Part shown: positions 12,087 through 24,680 of the stretch, in pieces
How the letters are laid out: the number at the start of each line of letters is the position of its first letter
Numbering within the stretch: the first letter of the stretch is position 1
NCBI GenBank assembly: GCA_013115135.1
Contig: JABANP010000064.1
Location: 118,951-182,950 of the forward strand
Length of the DNA stretch: 64,000 bases
DNA from: Perkinsus olseni
Taxonomy: Eukaryota > Perkinsozoa > Perkinsida > Perkinsidae
Reading direction: 5' to 3'
Position numbers and translations under genes: made by a program
Notes under the pieces: generated by a model
What the model saw: only the letters and a program-made list of their open reading frames with translations
The model's database searches: none
Told to the model about the DNA's origin: nothing

Positions 12087-15000
12087 ATGCCCAGTTTCCG
12101 GCTATTGATATCGCCATTGCTTCTGCTCGTCACGCGACCTGCCAAGGTAAGCTTCGAGGCACCGTATGTTCGGTAACCTTCTCGCAGGTCCTCGGATTTG
12201 GCGTCGTTTGCGACGAGTTAGAGACTGCTCGGTTCAACATGAGGGAAGGCCAGCATATTCGCTATTCTGGAGTCACCCTCAAGGTGGGGAGGGCGGTGAT
12301 CTCCCCTTCCACGCCGACGTACGAATCGAGGCCTTACTGGATCCTCTCAGATGAGCTCGTTCCTCCTAGGGAGATGGTTCGCGGCGCCCGCGAGAGCTGA
12401 CACGATTTACAAGTTCGGTGTAAGTTGGAGGTCCGCACTTCCTTCTACAGCGAATATCTCTCAGGGCCGATGCCTCGAGCGTTGGGGGACTGAAGTAAAC
12501 TCATCACGGTACCCTCCACTGGACCGCCCTCTCAGACGTTTGAGTAGGCCTCAGTGAGTCACATCGCAGCTTCGGCGATTTTCCTGTCAGGCGAGAAGGC
12601 CCACTCCGAGGCCCTGCGCTACAACAAGGAAGAGGAAGCATCCCTTCAGAATGTGAGCCTAACTGTTTGGCGACCGTGTGAAGCGGGCGTGCCTAACTCA
12701 GAATGTAACACGCTACTTCGGTCCCCGAGGGAAGAAGCGAGTTTATACGTCCATTGAAGATCTGCATAGGGCCTTTCCGTTCCAGGGTTCCGCTGACCCC
12801 GTCACTGTGGCTGAGGTGGGCTCGCTGAGGAGCCTCCAGTGGAACTGCCACTCGACGATCGAGCCTTTCAGGGCGCTATGGAGGCAGCGATCCGGTTGAA
12901 CCGAGTGGTGAATGCTGTTGAAGAGCTGTTGCCACGCAAGGAGGTCCTCGCGATGGCCGAGGCCAGCAAGGCTCGGTTCGCAGCAGGCCAGCCTTTGTCC
13001 ATGCTGGATGGCGTCACCTTCATGGTAAAGAATGATATCAATGTGAGCACAACGGGATGGGATCCCCGGCTGGTTGGATCGACTTGCCCGACCATAGGTT
13101 AAGGGTATCCGGACGATGGCCGGCAGGAGAACCGACAGCAAGGTTGGATGGACTGTACATCCTGCAGTGAGAGCTCTCATTAACACGAACCTTGATGGTA
13201 TAACACCGGCCTCTTAGGAGCAGAATGATCGTGTAGTCGCCAGGCTGCTCAGCCAAGGAGCGATCCTGATCGGCGTCGGCACTCAGAGTGAGCTCGGACT
13301 GAGTGCAACGGGATTCAACGGTAAGTAGTGATAGCTTGTGCGACGTTGACGGCCCGCCTTTCAGAGTGGAAGAAGGGTCCTCTGAACCCGCATAATCCCA
13401 AGTGTTTCACTGGCGGGAGTTCCTCAGGGATCGCCGTCGCGGTGGTCATGGGATTGGTAGGCCGAATCTGGAGGGGCGCAACTCCCTGGATGTTCTATCG
13501 TAGGTCCCATTCGCGATCGGGACAGACGCTAATGGTTGTAACCGTAGCCCAGCCGCCCTCACTGGTGTGGTGGGCATGGCTCCGACCTACGGCAGGGTAA
13601 GCATGTGTCTCTTCTAGAGGACTTCCCGTGGACTGTGGCAATGCCATCGCCGCAATGGGGCCCAGTCCGGAACTGGTGTCTGAAAAGCGATCCCATTGAA
13701 TGGGCTCGCTCACTCTGCGCTCGCCTTTCGCTGCATGACCTCTGCACTGAGTTGCCTCATAGAGCTCGTCAGACGTTGTGCTCAATGATGAGGAGCAGCG
13801 GAACCCACTAACGATGGGCGTGTCGTTCAGCGCGGTGACGCGGTGGGGATTCATGGACCTCATCGGACCTCTTCAGGTACCCCTTGATGGTCCTCTCGCA
13901 GAGATTTTCACCAACGTCCACCTCGGGGCCAATCACTGCCAACGCTGAAGATGCCGCCCATGTCATGGCCGTGATAGCAGAGAATGGAGGTAGGGGAGAC
14001 ACTACTGCTCGACTATCGCGGAGAGTCAAGCGATGTGAATCACGGTTCTCACTATGTTGCTGTGATGCTTGGAATCCTTCTGAAATCCCGTGAGCAGCGA
14101 ATACTGAGCTTCTTGGTGAGTCAGACTAAGTAAGCGTAGTGAGTCCGGCAAGAGATAGTTCAACTTACCCTACGTTTGGGGCCCATCAGTCTACCTGCCA
14201 TGAAATTGTTCCGTTCTCGTGGTATAGGGGAAGACAGTTTGTACGATTCTCTGTACAAGAACGAGTTCAACCAAACTGGTGTGCCGAGGATGCATTTGCG
14301 AGCTTTCACCCACCCTCCCAAAACGCCACGGTGACGGTTGGCATTTACCGAGCCTGGGTGGACTCTTGTTCCAAATCGGTCATCAAGGTGGGATTTATCA
14401 TGGTCGTAACGGTCGGATTCGTTCCTACTAGGCTTTCTACGGCACCGTCGAGAAAATGCCGGGTTGGAGGTTCAAGTACTTCGCCATGCCGCAGATGGCT
14501 GGTCAGCAGAAGACGCAGAGTGAGCCCTGCACGATTACCGAGTGTGGATACGGACTCGTGTGTTCAGTTTTCTCCCTTGCTGCTGAGTATGGGAAGCTGC
14601 TTCGTAACGGAAGTCTCTCTAGCTACGAGAGGAGTTCTCAGGTGGGGCCCTTCAGCTCTCCCTACCCTGGTGCCATAGAGCATCATCCTCAGATGTCGAT
14701 AGCTCTGGCCAGGCATATCTCAAAGTCGCAGAGGAAGAGCGAGGCCGTGGCAGCCGTGAGAGGCTGGGCTATGGGCAAATGGTAAGGACTGTGATCGCGT
14801 AACCTCGGACTCCTCGAAACGTCTGCACGACTCCAGTGATACCATGTGTGTGAGTTGAGCAGCCCAACGCCGGCACCGGCTGAGTTAGACTCTTACCTCG
14901 GCCTCATTTGGTTTGCCAGGCGCAGAAAGAGATACATAACAATTATCATATAGTTTGTCAAGGGTGATACCATCATTGATGTTGCACTTCAGGGAGGCTC

Positions 15001-15414
15001 TATTCCGAACTGTCGATTTTGTGGCCGTTCCGACTGTTTATGAAACCGCACCAATCATCCCGGAGGATTACTTCAATCACCGTAAGGCTCTCCCTATGTT
15101 TCGATCTATTTGCGAACAGGCCCGTTCGATCCGAATCTCGAAGAGAGGTTGCTTCGTTCCACGTGGGTTACCAACGTGCTCGGTTATCCTTCCATAAGCG
15201 TCCCGATGGGTGTGGATGATGAGGGAATGCCCATAGGCCTGCAGGTCTGACGACGCTCCCGCTGGCTCATCCGCTCTTGAACGCATTCTGACGTGTTCAG
15301 ATTATCGGCCGGCATTGGGAAGACGACAGACTGATGAAGGTGGCCAGTGACTTCCAAGCAAGGACGGAAGCATCAAGGGTCAAGCCGGAGATTTTCAAGC
15401 ATGAATTACTGTGA
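12087..15414 (+). CDS. Amidase-signature protein, copy 3 of 4, divergent, Ser-to-Cys at the nucleophile
   Basis: The start ATG at 12087 gives a signal-like segment ([20 protein letters not shown]) followed by a GTAAG donor. Exons keep the family order: [28 protein letters not shown] (catalytic Lys kept), [33 protein letters not shown] (cis-Ser kept), then [16 protein letters not shown] where the other copies have DGGGS(V/I)R(I/D)PS. The nucleophilic Ser is therefore Cys (codon 13537-13539) and the neighbouring glycines are altered. The C-terminal exons ([36 protein letters not shown]) are well kept, stop 15412-15414. Two frame breaks are seen: one extra G in GGGG at 13925-13928 (HLG|PITAN) and a one-base loss near 14311-14324. 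It is either a changed-function paralogue or a decaying copy. Confidence 0.8.
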
Positions 15415-15852
15415 TTCGTCCGAAATGGAACTACCATAGTCATTTCGGTGAAACCGAATTATGTTGTTCCTCTCGTAGAGAACTATGATGTCGTTCCTAT
15501 CGGACTCAACCAACGGCTGCGAGAGAGACGTTTGCCGATCAAAGATTTTTGAACAGTAGATTGTCAGGTCCCACATCGTCTCTAAAATTATTCTATCCGA
15601 CAGCCGCCGAGTCCCGCTCTACCAATAGCGGAAATCTTCCGCTAGGTTCCGATTTCCTTTTTCGATAGAAAGTCTATCACAGAATGTTGAAGAAGCCGCT
15701 TGCTCGGCGCCTTTCTGCCCCCGCTACTCGGCAAGAGTCTCATCTTGCACGCCCTCGGGCAGCACGAATACTCTCTGCAGTACCAAACAGGGCGTTGAGT
15801 TCTCAGTCTTGCCAAGGATCTCGCATTAGTTCAAGGCTTCCCCAGCGCACCC

Positions 15853-16460
15853 TTACGACTTCGCATTGACAAGGGGACCTTGTACATGAAGCGCGACATG
15901 GAACTGAGGACGATCCGATTGAATGGTGGGTAAGGGATGAGCAATACGGCAATGACGTCCATCCCGCCGACATTTATCCAACGTAAATACTGCTGCCTCC
16001 GTTGTAATATCGAGTTGTATATTGGTCTCGAGGTCTCCTTGAAGAAGAGCTGTGATTGCTCCGCTGGAGGCGTCTCTAGCGAGGTACGCGGCACAGTTGC
16101 GGATATGTAGACGAAGCACCAGGCTAATTACTGCCCGTCACTCCAACGTAACGGGATTCCCGTTCTCAATGTCGAGTCCCATACAGTCAATGCTAACGGG
16201 GCCCCTTCATTTATTTTCTTATCCGTCCGTTGTTGGCGACCGGCAGACTGCCGGCGGCAGTGATTGGAAAGCAAACACCACTCACGTGCTGTGTAGGATG
16301 CACATCGTGGCCTTGCACGGGAAGCCATGGACGATGGACATCTTCAGTGGAGAAAACGAACTTCCACTCGATGTGTTGGAATTCCCTTCTGAGGCTTTGG
16401 AGGGGTCGCATAGATTCCTTGGCCGTGCCGCACGGCCCGTGCGCCTGAACGATGCTTTCG
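15853..16460 (-). CDS. Unknown protein, perkinsid family member, partial model
   Basis: Minus-strand exon-like pieces: one around 16411-16214 (IEWKFVFSTEDVHRPWLPVQ) and a terminal one at about 16119-15853 containing IRNCAAYLARDASSGAITAL and ending LVNAKS-stop. The second resembles a stretch at about 47.99-48.13 kb (FRMPAQFVDASGDELATCTL), so I group them as one family of unknown function. The splice path between the pieces is not settled. It lies between amidase copies 3 and 4 on the opposite strand. Confidence 0.4.
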
Positions 16461-16582
16461 CGTCGCCCCTCCTGGTCTCGATTTCAGGGCGAGCGGATTG
16501 GTACCCGACGATTTGAGCGGATAGAGACTTCCACGGTTAGCCCAAGTGAATGAATCATCACAGACTTGTCTTCAAACTCTAA

Positions 16583-19500
16583 ATGCGCGTCACACTCGCA
16601 GTGGTACTCTCACTGGCAGCACGTCTGGAGGCTGCCTCAAACACAGTAGGGAGGAGGCCGCCTGTCTTGCCATACAGAGCCGCATCACCTCTGGACCGAA
16701 TGCTGCACTCACTCCTGAATAAGGAATACACTGTACTCTGTTCCCTCAGGCTGGTCCGAGCCGATCCAAGGGCTCGTCTATTCGCAAGAAGCTTTCGGTG
16801 AGTCCCTACCCGGGAGAAGGGTGTACATTGTTTCAATCGTAGAGGAAATCGAAGAAGAAGGAAAGTGACAAGACTGTCACCGAGGCAATGCGCGGCGTGA
16901 CGGATCTTTTGTCTTGGCCGGGCGTATCTGCCGGGCTTACTAAGCAGATCACAGAAGCAAGGACACAATCCGCTAAGAACTACGACCTCGAAGCCATGAA
17001 GCTATTGCCGATGACTGGTTACCCTCTGTGGGTGAGAATTTGTTACTACGACTCATCGTCAATAGCGCCGACCGTTTCCATGCTGGGAGGAATGAGTGTA
17101 GATAAACACCTCCCTCTCAGGCCGCTGGCAAGCTCGTTACGGGCGACAGTGGCTGGAGACAGGGTCTGCGAGGATACATATCAAGAAAGACCTTCAGAGA
17201 CATCGGAGTAAGCCTGTTTGATTCTCCCTGAACATACAACTCCTCCTTTAATTAAGCAACCTGTTAACCGCATGGTGGCGTGGACCTCGCTATATTGGAT
17301 ATCCATCAGGTTGAAGAACTCAAGGCTTTCGCAGGAAGTCTCGATGTCGACAGGATGAAGTGGCCCATTTACGCTATTGGTACTCTTTAAGCTCTCATGT
17401 GATCAGCGCATGATCTTACACTTCTTCGACACGTGCCAGCGCGTCCGTTGATTCAGCATCATCTTCTCGTCTCTCAGACGAGGAAACTGGATCATCGCAA
17501 GGGGAATCTGATCTGGATCCGAGCCAGGTGAGTCTGCCACTCCGCTCAGAGTGTTTCGCATGCTTTTGTTGATTGGAGATTTATGATCAGGATGGAACCC
17601 TCGACCGACGCACCATAAGAACCTATCACTCTATCGAGGAATACCACAAGGCATTCAAGGAAGGCCAGTTCACCCCAGTAGATTTTGCGAGCGTGGGTCT
17701 TCACAACTCTCATTTTCGACTATCACATATTCGTCGTGCAGACTGTCTATGATTGGATGGAAAAACTGGATAAAAAGTTCCACTTCATGGTAGCGAAAAC
17801 TAACTGGTCGACAGTCGAGCAGGCGGCCCAAGCAAGCAAGAGACGCTACGAGCGCGGCGAGCCACTGTCTAAGCTGGATGGCATACCGTTCATTGTCAAA
17901 GATGAAATGAGTGTAACCAGGGAGTATAGAGAAGATGTTCACGCTCACAGTGTGGCGGGCTCAGATCCAAAACTTCACGGAACTCGTAGGAACGGATCCT
18001 AATAACTTAGAGAACCCTCGCCTGGCTAGACGCGCCGTGAGTACAGTCCTCTTTCTCCGTGATGGTAGAGATCGACTTGGTCCGCCCTTATAATAGATTA
18101 AGAACGATCCCGTCATCCAAGCCCTCCTCGATGCTGGAGCTATACTATTCGGTACAAGTGTGCTGCATGAATATGGTATCAGCCCTGTTGGATACAACGG
18201 TAAGTGATTTCCTTCCTGCTTCTTGCGATGACTAACTCGGTTCATCTTTTCATCAGTCTGGTACAAGGGACCTCTGAATGCTTTCGACCGCACTCGCTAT
18301 ACCGGAGGGAGCTCCAGCGGCAGCGCTACTGGGGTGGCCCTGGGAATTGTAAACCAAAATCTATCCTCGCTTGGAAGAGACTGCATCTCGTCAGTTCCCA
18401 TTCGCCATTGGATTCGACGGAGGTGGATCAGTTCGAATCCCGTCCTCGTGGTCTGGCGTCGTCGGAGCTATCCCAACCTTCGGCGCAGTAAGTCGGCTTG
18501 CATGCTGTGTATCGCTTGGAGGCGCTTGCCGCGGTCTCCAGGTTAGATACGACAACGCCGAGACTAAGGTATTTACCACACTTCACTGTGGTCCGATCAC
18601 CGCTAACGTCGCCGACGCCGCCATCGTCATGAGCGTCATAGCCAATACTAAGCACAAAGGCGGGTTGAAACGCTCGGCAGGGGTCCATCATTCCAATTTC
18701 AGGTGAACACTTCTACGACAAGGTCTACCGCGAAACTTTTAATGCTCCCATGCCGAAGATCAATTTCGCTCCGCTGTACGACAAGAACCCGAACTTCACC
18801 ATCGGCTATGATACTGCCTGGGTGCATGATAGCGATCCTGAGATCGAGGCGGTGAGTGTACCGGCACAGCTGAACTGCCGAAGTCCAACGGGAGATTACA
18901 ACCTTCAGATGTTCTACGAAGTCCATGATTGGATTCAACAGCAGCCTGGGTGGAGTATCCAGGATAACTTCGTCATGACTCATTGGAAAGATCAAGCCTT
19001 AGCTCACAGTAAGTATCTACCCCAATGATTATCCTTCTTGTCTCTCCCAATTACTTCAGCTCTGACCATCGCCGCTGAGTTCCATCAAACCCATAAGGAC
19101 GACGAATATAGCATACTTGAGCCGAACACGCAGGTATTCTCCTCAGGAGGAGATCCTCCCGTTAACGCGGACAAAACTTCTACTCAGATTTCCCTCGCTC
19201 TCGGGAGTGAGATCGATGAGGAGACTATCGTTGCAGCTGAGAAGGTGAAAAGGTGGGCCTCAGAGCAATGGTACGTAGGTTGCAATGAGCTCCATTGCGC
19301 CTCCAGAGGTTGGCTGTTGATCTATCAGGATGGAGCAGTTCAAGTACATGGATGTGCTCATGACTCCGGCCATGGCAATCCCGGCCAAGTCGATCGGAGC
19401 AGGAGTTAGCTCATATGGTGAGACGGAGGGAATAGTCTCAGTCCGGTACCAGTCCTGTATACGGTCCCTCTGGCCATCGCCACAAAGAGGTCTACCCCGG

Positions 19501-19894
19501 AGGCGGAATTTCAGGTCTGTTCGACGGTACTTTGGTTTCAAAGATGCTCAAGTACATATGGCCATCGAATCTTCTGGGATTCCCAGCGGTTACGATGACG
19601 GTCAGAAACAACAAGGATGAGCTACCCATCGGCATACAGGTGGGGCTGAGATTATTGCAGCACCTTCATACCTCAACAGACTGTATACAGGTTATTTGCC
19701 GTCCATTCGAGGACGGCAAATGTCTGGCACTTGCCAAGAAAATCGAGGAGCATTACACAGGAAAGAGGAGAACTCCATGGCATTGGGGAGTGAACGATAA
19801 GAAGAAGTCTAAATGGGCCTGGGTCGATGTTTTCCGAGTAGCTCAAGCTAAGAAGGCTGAGAAGGCTAAGCAGGCTGCGGGAACCATGCACTGA
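16583..19894 (+). CDS. Amidase-signature hydrolase, copy 4 of 4, apparently intact
   Basis: Best-preserved member of the tandem array. The signal peptide MRVTLAVVLSLAARLEAAS starts at 16583. About a dozen exons join at GTGAGT-like donors. Visible blocks: YDLEAMKLLPMTGYPLW, YHSIEEYHKAFKEGQ, LSKLDGIPFIVKDEM (catalytic Lys codon 17898-17900), [36 protein letters not shown] (cis-Ser), [20 protein letters not shown] (nucleophile Ser codon 18428-18430), HCGPITANVADAAIVMSVIA, FTIGYDTAWVHDSDPEIEA, YIWPSNLLGFPAVTMTVRN and a Lys/Ala-rich tail ending with TGA at 19892-19894. I found no frame break. The likely role is hydrolysis of a lipid or other amide in the secretory pathway; this is inferred from the signal peptide and family, the substrate is unknown. 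The gap of about 1.2 kb from copy 3 is similar to the other spacings. Confidence 0.92.
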
Positions 19895-20141
19895 AAATGA
19901 AGCTGACTTCCGACCTATTGTGATGTTGATGTGATATCTATATCGTGTTGGTGTAATGGTATCTTGAGAGAAGTTGCGTTCACTAGTGACGGTGCGGCGT
20001 GTCCCACCACATTTGAATCGTTAGTACGATTTCTAAGCTAGACGCGCGGAGTTTTTGATCTTCTCACACAACACGGCTTGCGACGTTCAGTTCGTTGAGA
20101 AAAATAACCGCCTGGGAGGGAACAAAATATTCTATTTGTCA

Positions 20142-22941
20142 TTAGTCAGCGACCGTTGGCTCCCTTCTGTCGTGTGATGGTCGACTTCTGATAGCCAAGG
20201 TTCTGCATAAAACCTCCATCACACCAGTCACAAGGACCCCCCACCATAAGCTAGTGATGTAGGAAGTGCTCACTACGACGATGAAAGGCAAAATACATGA
20301 AACTCTCAAGGCGAATGAGCTCCCTCTTGCAATCTCGGAATCCTGGCAGAAAACGGGCTCATCGATCTTCATGAAAATCCGCTTGACGACTCTTACATGC
20401 CTTAGTAAGAGGATACTCAAGAGACCCATGAGGATATCGAGAACCGATTGGGCATCCAATCCGATCACGCTGGGCACTTCCCCTGTGTACCACATGTGAA
20501 CAGCGAAGCATAGTATAGACTGGTGACTCACAAGGACTGACAGATGAGTGACCAATCTCACTCTAATCAAATGAGAGCGCTGATAGTTGAACCGCGAAAA
20601 GGTCTCTGTGCGCATAAATGTATGACACAGCCTGGACATGCTCAGGAGAACGTTTTCTTTTAAGCACAAACACGTTGGTTGTATGCTATTCTAGGAGTTC
20701 ATTGGAGTAGCGTCGGAAAAAAAGAAACGTCCCTTGAGCTCACCTGAAGCTACAGCCCACGCCGGACTCCCGGCAAGTAGGTGACAAAGACCGCAGAGGA
20801 GAATGGACAAGGAAGGTGCCACAGGGGTGAGGAGAACCAAGAAGATCAGCACGCGCGTCGGGAGCGGACGATACGTCCTGGGTAATACGCAGCTCAGACT
20901 CAAGCCAGCTGCCGCTGATGCACCAATCAGGATAAGTGCGGGAATGGCCTGAGGAACGGCGAGAAATCTAAGACAATATAGCGCGACGAAGTTATATGTC
21001 TGCAAGAGGATCTCACCTCCCACGCCCCGTTGCTCGAGTGACAAGTCGCGATCCCTACGACGAGCATAGTTAGAGCCAGCCCCGAACAATCCTCATTGGA
21101 CCTCAACGCGACCAGGAAGATTACTATCGCCGAACCTGAAGTGACGGTCTGTGGGAGATACCTTGGCGACTCAGGGGACCGTTGGTCTTCCCACCAGTCC
21201 CTTCACGCACTGTGTTCACCACAAGTCGCTCTGAGTCCACGCTGAATGTTAAACGCAATGGCGCCGAGTAGAGCTCATGCTCCGGGGTCCGCACAATCAA
21301 GTAGTCATCGTCGGTCGAAGATGGTGCGCTCCCACGGGCGTGCTCAGCAGGAACGATCGCCACACCTCGGATCTCGTTGGCCATCAACGGGAGCGGCGCT
21401 TTCCTAACCGAGCAAATAACTTCGGCGTTCAGGTCGAGCTTGCCACCCAAGACACCCAACTCAGCCCGCCTCCTGGGTTGACGGGTTAATAAGACCAGAA
21501 CAGGGGAGTCCGTCTCGACCCGAATGACGACGCTGCCGATAGAGCTGGCCGCCCCTTCCTCATACGCTTGACGATTCGTCATGCAGAGGCTGATCCTCCG
21601 CGGGTGTGCGATGTAGTCACACGGCACAGGAATCCAATCACCTTGTGGAGACCTGATGGAAACGCTCAGCACAGGCCTTGTCAAATCGGCCGTGTTGAAG
21701 TCATCGCCAGCACTTCCGGATTCCACCTCGTTAGCAGGAAGCGGTGTTTTCGGCATGACGCTGACGGCGTTGATTTCCCAATACCCACGAACCCCCTCCG
21801 CGTGAAGGATGGCCGTTCCTGGTTCGATTCGTCGTATCCGGTCGACCTTCACTGCGATACTTTCTCCAGTGTCATCGTGCGAGATGTTGTGCAGCTCCCT
21901 GGGCCGCGTACGCTGCCCTAACCCGCCAGAGAGATGATCGTCGATTTTTCCGGCTGCTCTCAAGTCAGCAGTCTGACCTTCTAGAATAAGCAGCAACAGC
22001 TCCTCCTTGAACATGCTGAGGACAGGCCTCGAGAATAGAAGATTGACATGGGTGAAACTCTCATAGACGTTCCTCACTCGGCTCAACTCGAGTGTCCCCG
22101 GCTCCGTGAACATTGTCGGTACTACGTTATCTCGAACCCCACTTGAGAAGGATATGCGTCGCCCAGTACTCGCTTTGCGAAGTCTCTCATGAACGGCCAT
22201 GGCCAATGCGGGATGCGTGAAGATCGGATGATTGGCAGACCACGGAACATTGAGGTGTATGCTGCTGATGGCGTCGAGGTTGTCACCGAGGCGGGCGAGG
22301 GCGAGGTCGCTGACGATACCGCCCATAGAGTGGGCAACCACCACAACCTGGCGATGATGCTGCTCCAGAGCCTGGAGGACGGTCGCCACGTAATCAGCCT
22401 GGGATTGAATCTCGCACGCTCGGCATGCTGCGAGGGATGCTGGGGCGAAGTCTATGGCATACCAAACACTTCGATTCGTGGTACACCACTCGGCTATGTT
22501 AAAACTCTGACGGTAGCTGCCCTGAGATAAGCACAAAGCATGAGCACGGACTTGAAGAAGAGCAAGCCAGCGGAGGAGCCGAGGGTTTGTCTCACCAGGT
22601 GTCCGTGTATGAATAAGAAGGCCGTCTGATCTTGTCCGCCGTACCCCGGTTGATAACGTCGAAAGGAGAGCCTGTAGGTCCGGTACTGACCTCGATTCAA
22701 AGTCGTGATCTCGCTAGTGTAGGCAGCGGTCCTCACCTAGGTGAACAGACACGGGAAGCGTGATCTGCTGCCACTCATTGTGACTACTGTACGCAGCCTA
22801 CGGGACGCCATGCAGATGCTTGGACGTTGGGCACTGCGAACGTACCAGATTCCTCGTCTCGTCTGAGTACCAGGGGCCCCATCCCATGTACAACAGTTGC
22901 AACCATCCAAGGAACGGTAAAGAGGAGAGTAAGAGACGCAT
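20142..22941 (-). CDS. PGAP1/Bst1-like GPI inositol-deacylase
   Basis: PGAP1 removes the acyl chain from inositol of GPI anchors in the ER before export. The likely start is at 22941 (MRLLLSSLPFLGWLQLLYMG), a signal anchor typical of the family. The next exon (about 22740-22610) carries FLFIHGHL, which joins through a GT-AG intron to GSYRQSFNIAEW, recreating the G-x-x-GSYRQ block. A long exon (22536-21130) has VVVVAHSMGGIVSDLALARL with the lipase Ser (GHSMG-type, near 22327), an LNVPWSANHP block, then a beta-rich region. Two further exons (about 21089-20740 and 20690-20142) encode several hydrophobic segments (IPALILIGASAAAGLSLSCV, LLILLLRHVRV-like), matching the multi-membrane C-terminus of the family. 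Assignment rests on domain order; distant alpha/beta hydrolases are the alternative. Confidence 0.82.
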
Positions 22942-23207
22942 TAGAGACACACTGAGGTGGCAAGCTCCAGCGATGAGAACGACGTAGACAAAGGCTCAGG
23001 TGAATTGATAGGGGACTGAATACTTCCAGTGCCACAATGGAAAAGCATACTCACAATAGGCTCCACGAAGCCTCGGCACATGCACTACGGCCATCACGCA
23101 TGGTGAAGTAACATCAAAACTACTCGCTATACCGATGAATGTTGGTAGTAAGTAACCGTTCGCTATGGCAAATGATGGCGAAAACGATGAGCAAACTCAC
23201 AGTTCGC

Positions 23208-23949
23208 TCACTCTGAGAGCCTTTCCCGCTGCCAACGCCAGCCCCTGCCGCCCCGAGTAGACTCCCACTTCAGTTCATTCTCGTACAGATGTTTCTTGGA
23301 CAAAAAATAACTTTGAGAATTGCCCCAGTAGATGTCCAGTGAGTCAATGACCAGGTTCTTCTCCCACACCCGAGAGACTGCATCCCCATCCTCATCAATC
23401 CATAGCTTGGCAACACGCTTTCTCTTCGAGTTGATTTCGTACACCATGCCAGGCCCTTCGCTGGAGCAGAACCACCGGCCCTTGACGGCCTCGAGAACTT
23501 CTTTGGCACTCTTCCACTAAGAAAAAAAGTGGTCAGTAAAGACGACCAGTGCCATGGCCCTATTACCTGGATGGGCCTTCCTCTTTCGGATTCCGTACCC
23601 GCCTCGTTGATCGCATTAGCGCTGTTATCGGGGGCGTTGAACAGGACGTGCATGACATGAACGTGGGGCTCTTTTGGGGTGCCACGGTATTGGACAGGCT
23701 CCTCCTTGCACGACGCACTACAGAACATGTAATACGACCACAGTCCCCTCATCGTCTCGCTCACCTCAGGGAAGGGGCCGCTGGGGTGGAATACAGGGAT
23801 CATGCCCTCCACTGTAGCAGCGTATTGAGGAGGGTCGTGGTAGATGCCGGGTGGAGGATAGGATGGCGCCGGCGGTGGGTAAGACGGCACAGGTACGGGA
23901 GTGGGTTCTGCCGTGCTGGTAGATCCGGATGATAGTGATGCAGCATGGG
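23208..23949 (-). CDS. Unknown protein A, proline-rich N-terminus, paralogue of 24681-25411
   Basis: I do not recognise it. Exon 1 (about 23949-23569, starting at a TTAG acceptor) encodes a Pro/Tyr-rich run (YPPPAPSYPPPGIY), then a segment ending ESERGRPIQ at a GTAATAG donor. After a ~50-nt intron, exon 2 runs to 23208 with WFCSSEGPGMVYEINSKRKR and IDSLDIYWGNSQSYFLSKKH. The block LVI-x(4)-IYW-x(4)-YxLSK-x(5)-NE-WEST is shared with the next gene upstream, so the two are tandem duplicates. An upstream exon with the ATG is missing from my model. Confidence 0.6.
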
Positions 23950-24123
23950 GCTAAGTCAAAGCACACAAGCCGATTCAACCGACCAAGTGAAATGCTACGC
24001 GTGTTTTATCATCGCCTCGCGGTTCCTTCCAACTCGGAGTTCCCGGCTCTTCCGTTGCGGCAGATCTAGACGCCGCGTCATCAGTCTCGCAGATGTCGCG
24101 GTTCGGAGCCAACATTTTCGATA

Positions 24124-24637
24124 TCACTGAGAAACAGCGACCGCCATACGTGACAACTCGAAATACCCGTCAACTCTGATGTACCTCCGAGGTGAGGGAG
24201 CCTCAGATACCGAAGACCTCGCCCAGACGTCGTCCTGCTCCACGCTGCAGTCATCATCTTCATCACTGCTCTCCATGTCGCACCAGCGCCTCCCAGTACT
24301 GAAGAGAGCTTGATGCAGTACCATATTGCGAAAGCTTGGCGGGCTGGCTAGTGGACCAGTCCGCAACAACCGTCAGGGGTAATTGCGCTCACTTTCGAGT
24401 TGCTTCGAACTTGGCAGCAAGGGCCTTGGGAGCCCTGCGAAGAGCCGCAGCAGCTCTGTCGTTTCCGCGGCCTCTGCGAACAACATGCCACATGGTGACG
24501 GAGAGAGATAATTGAATCAGTCGGGAATGAGCTGAAGCGGCGATACCGAAAGGTGGATACAACGACGCCGGAGCCACAAAACTCAGCTGCAAACTCGGCG
24601 ATGGAAACGCCCACAAAGTGAGCCGCTCTGCGAGCAT
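24124..24637 (-). CDS. Small unknown protein, low-confidence two-exon model
   Basis: Minus-strand frame from ATG 24637: hydrophobic and basic N-terminus (MLAERLTLWAFPSPSLQLSF) continuing to MWHVVRRGRGNDRAAAALRR and a GTGAGC donor. A second exon of acidic character (MESSDEDDDCSVEQDD) ends with TGA at 24124. A mitochondrial presequence is possible from the Arg-rich, acid-free start. No family recognised. Confidence 0.35.
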
Positions 24638-24680
24638 GGAGGAAAACGCATGCAGCGTGTCGGGCTAATGGGAGGACTCC

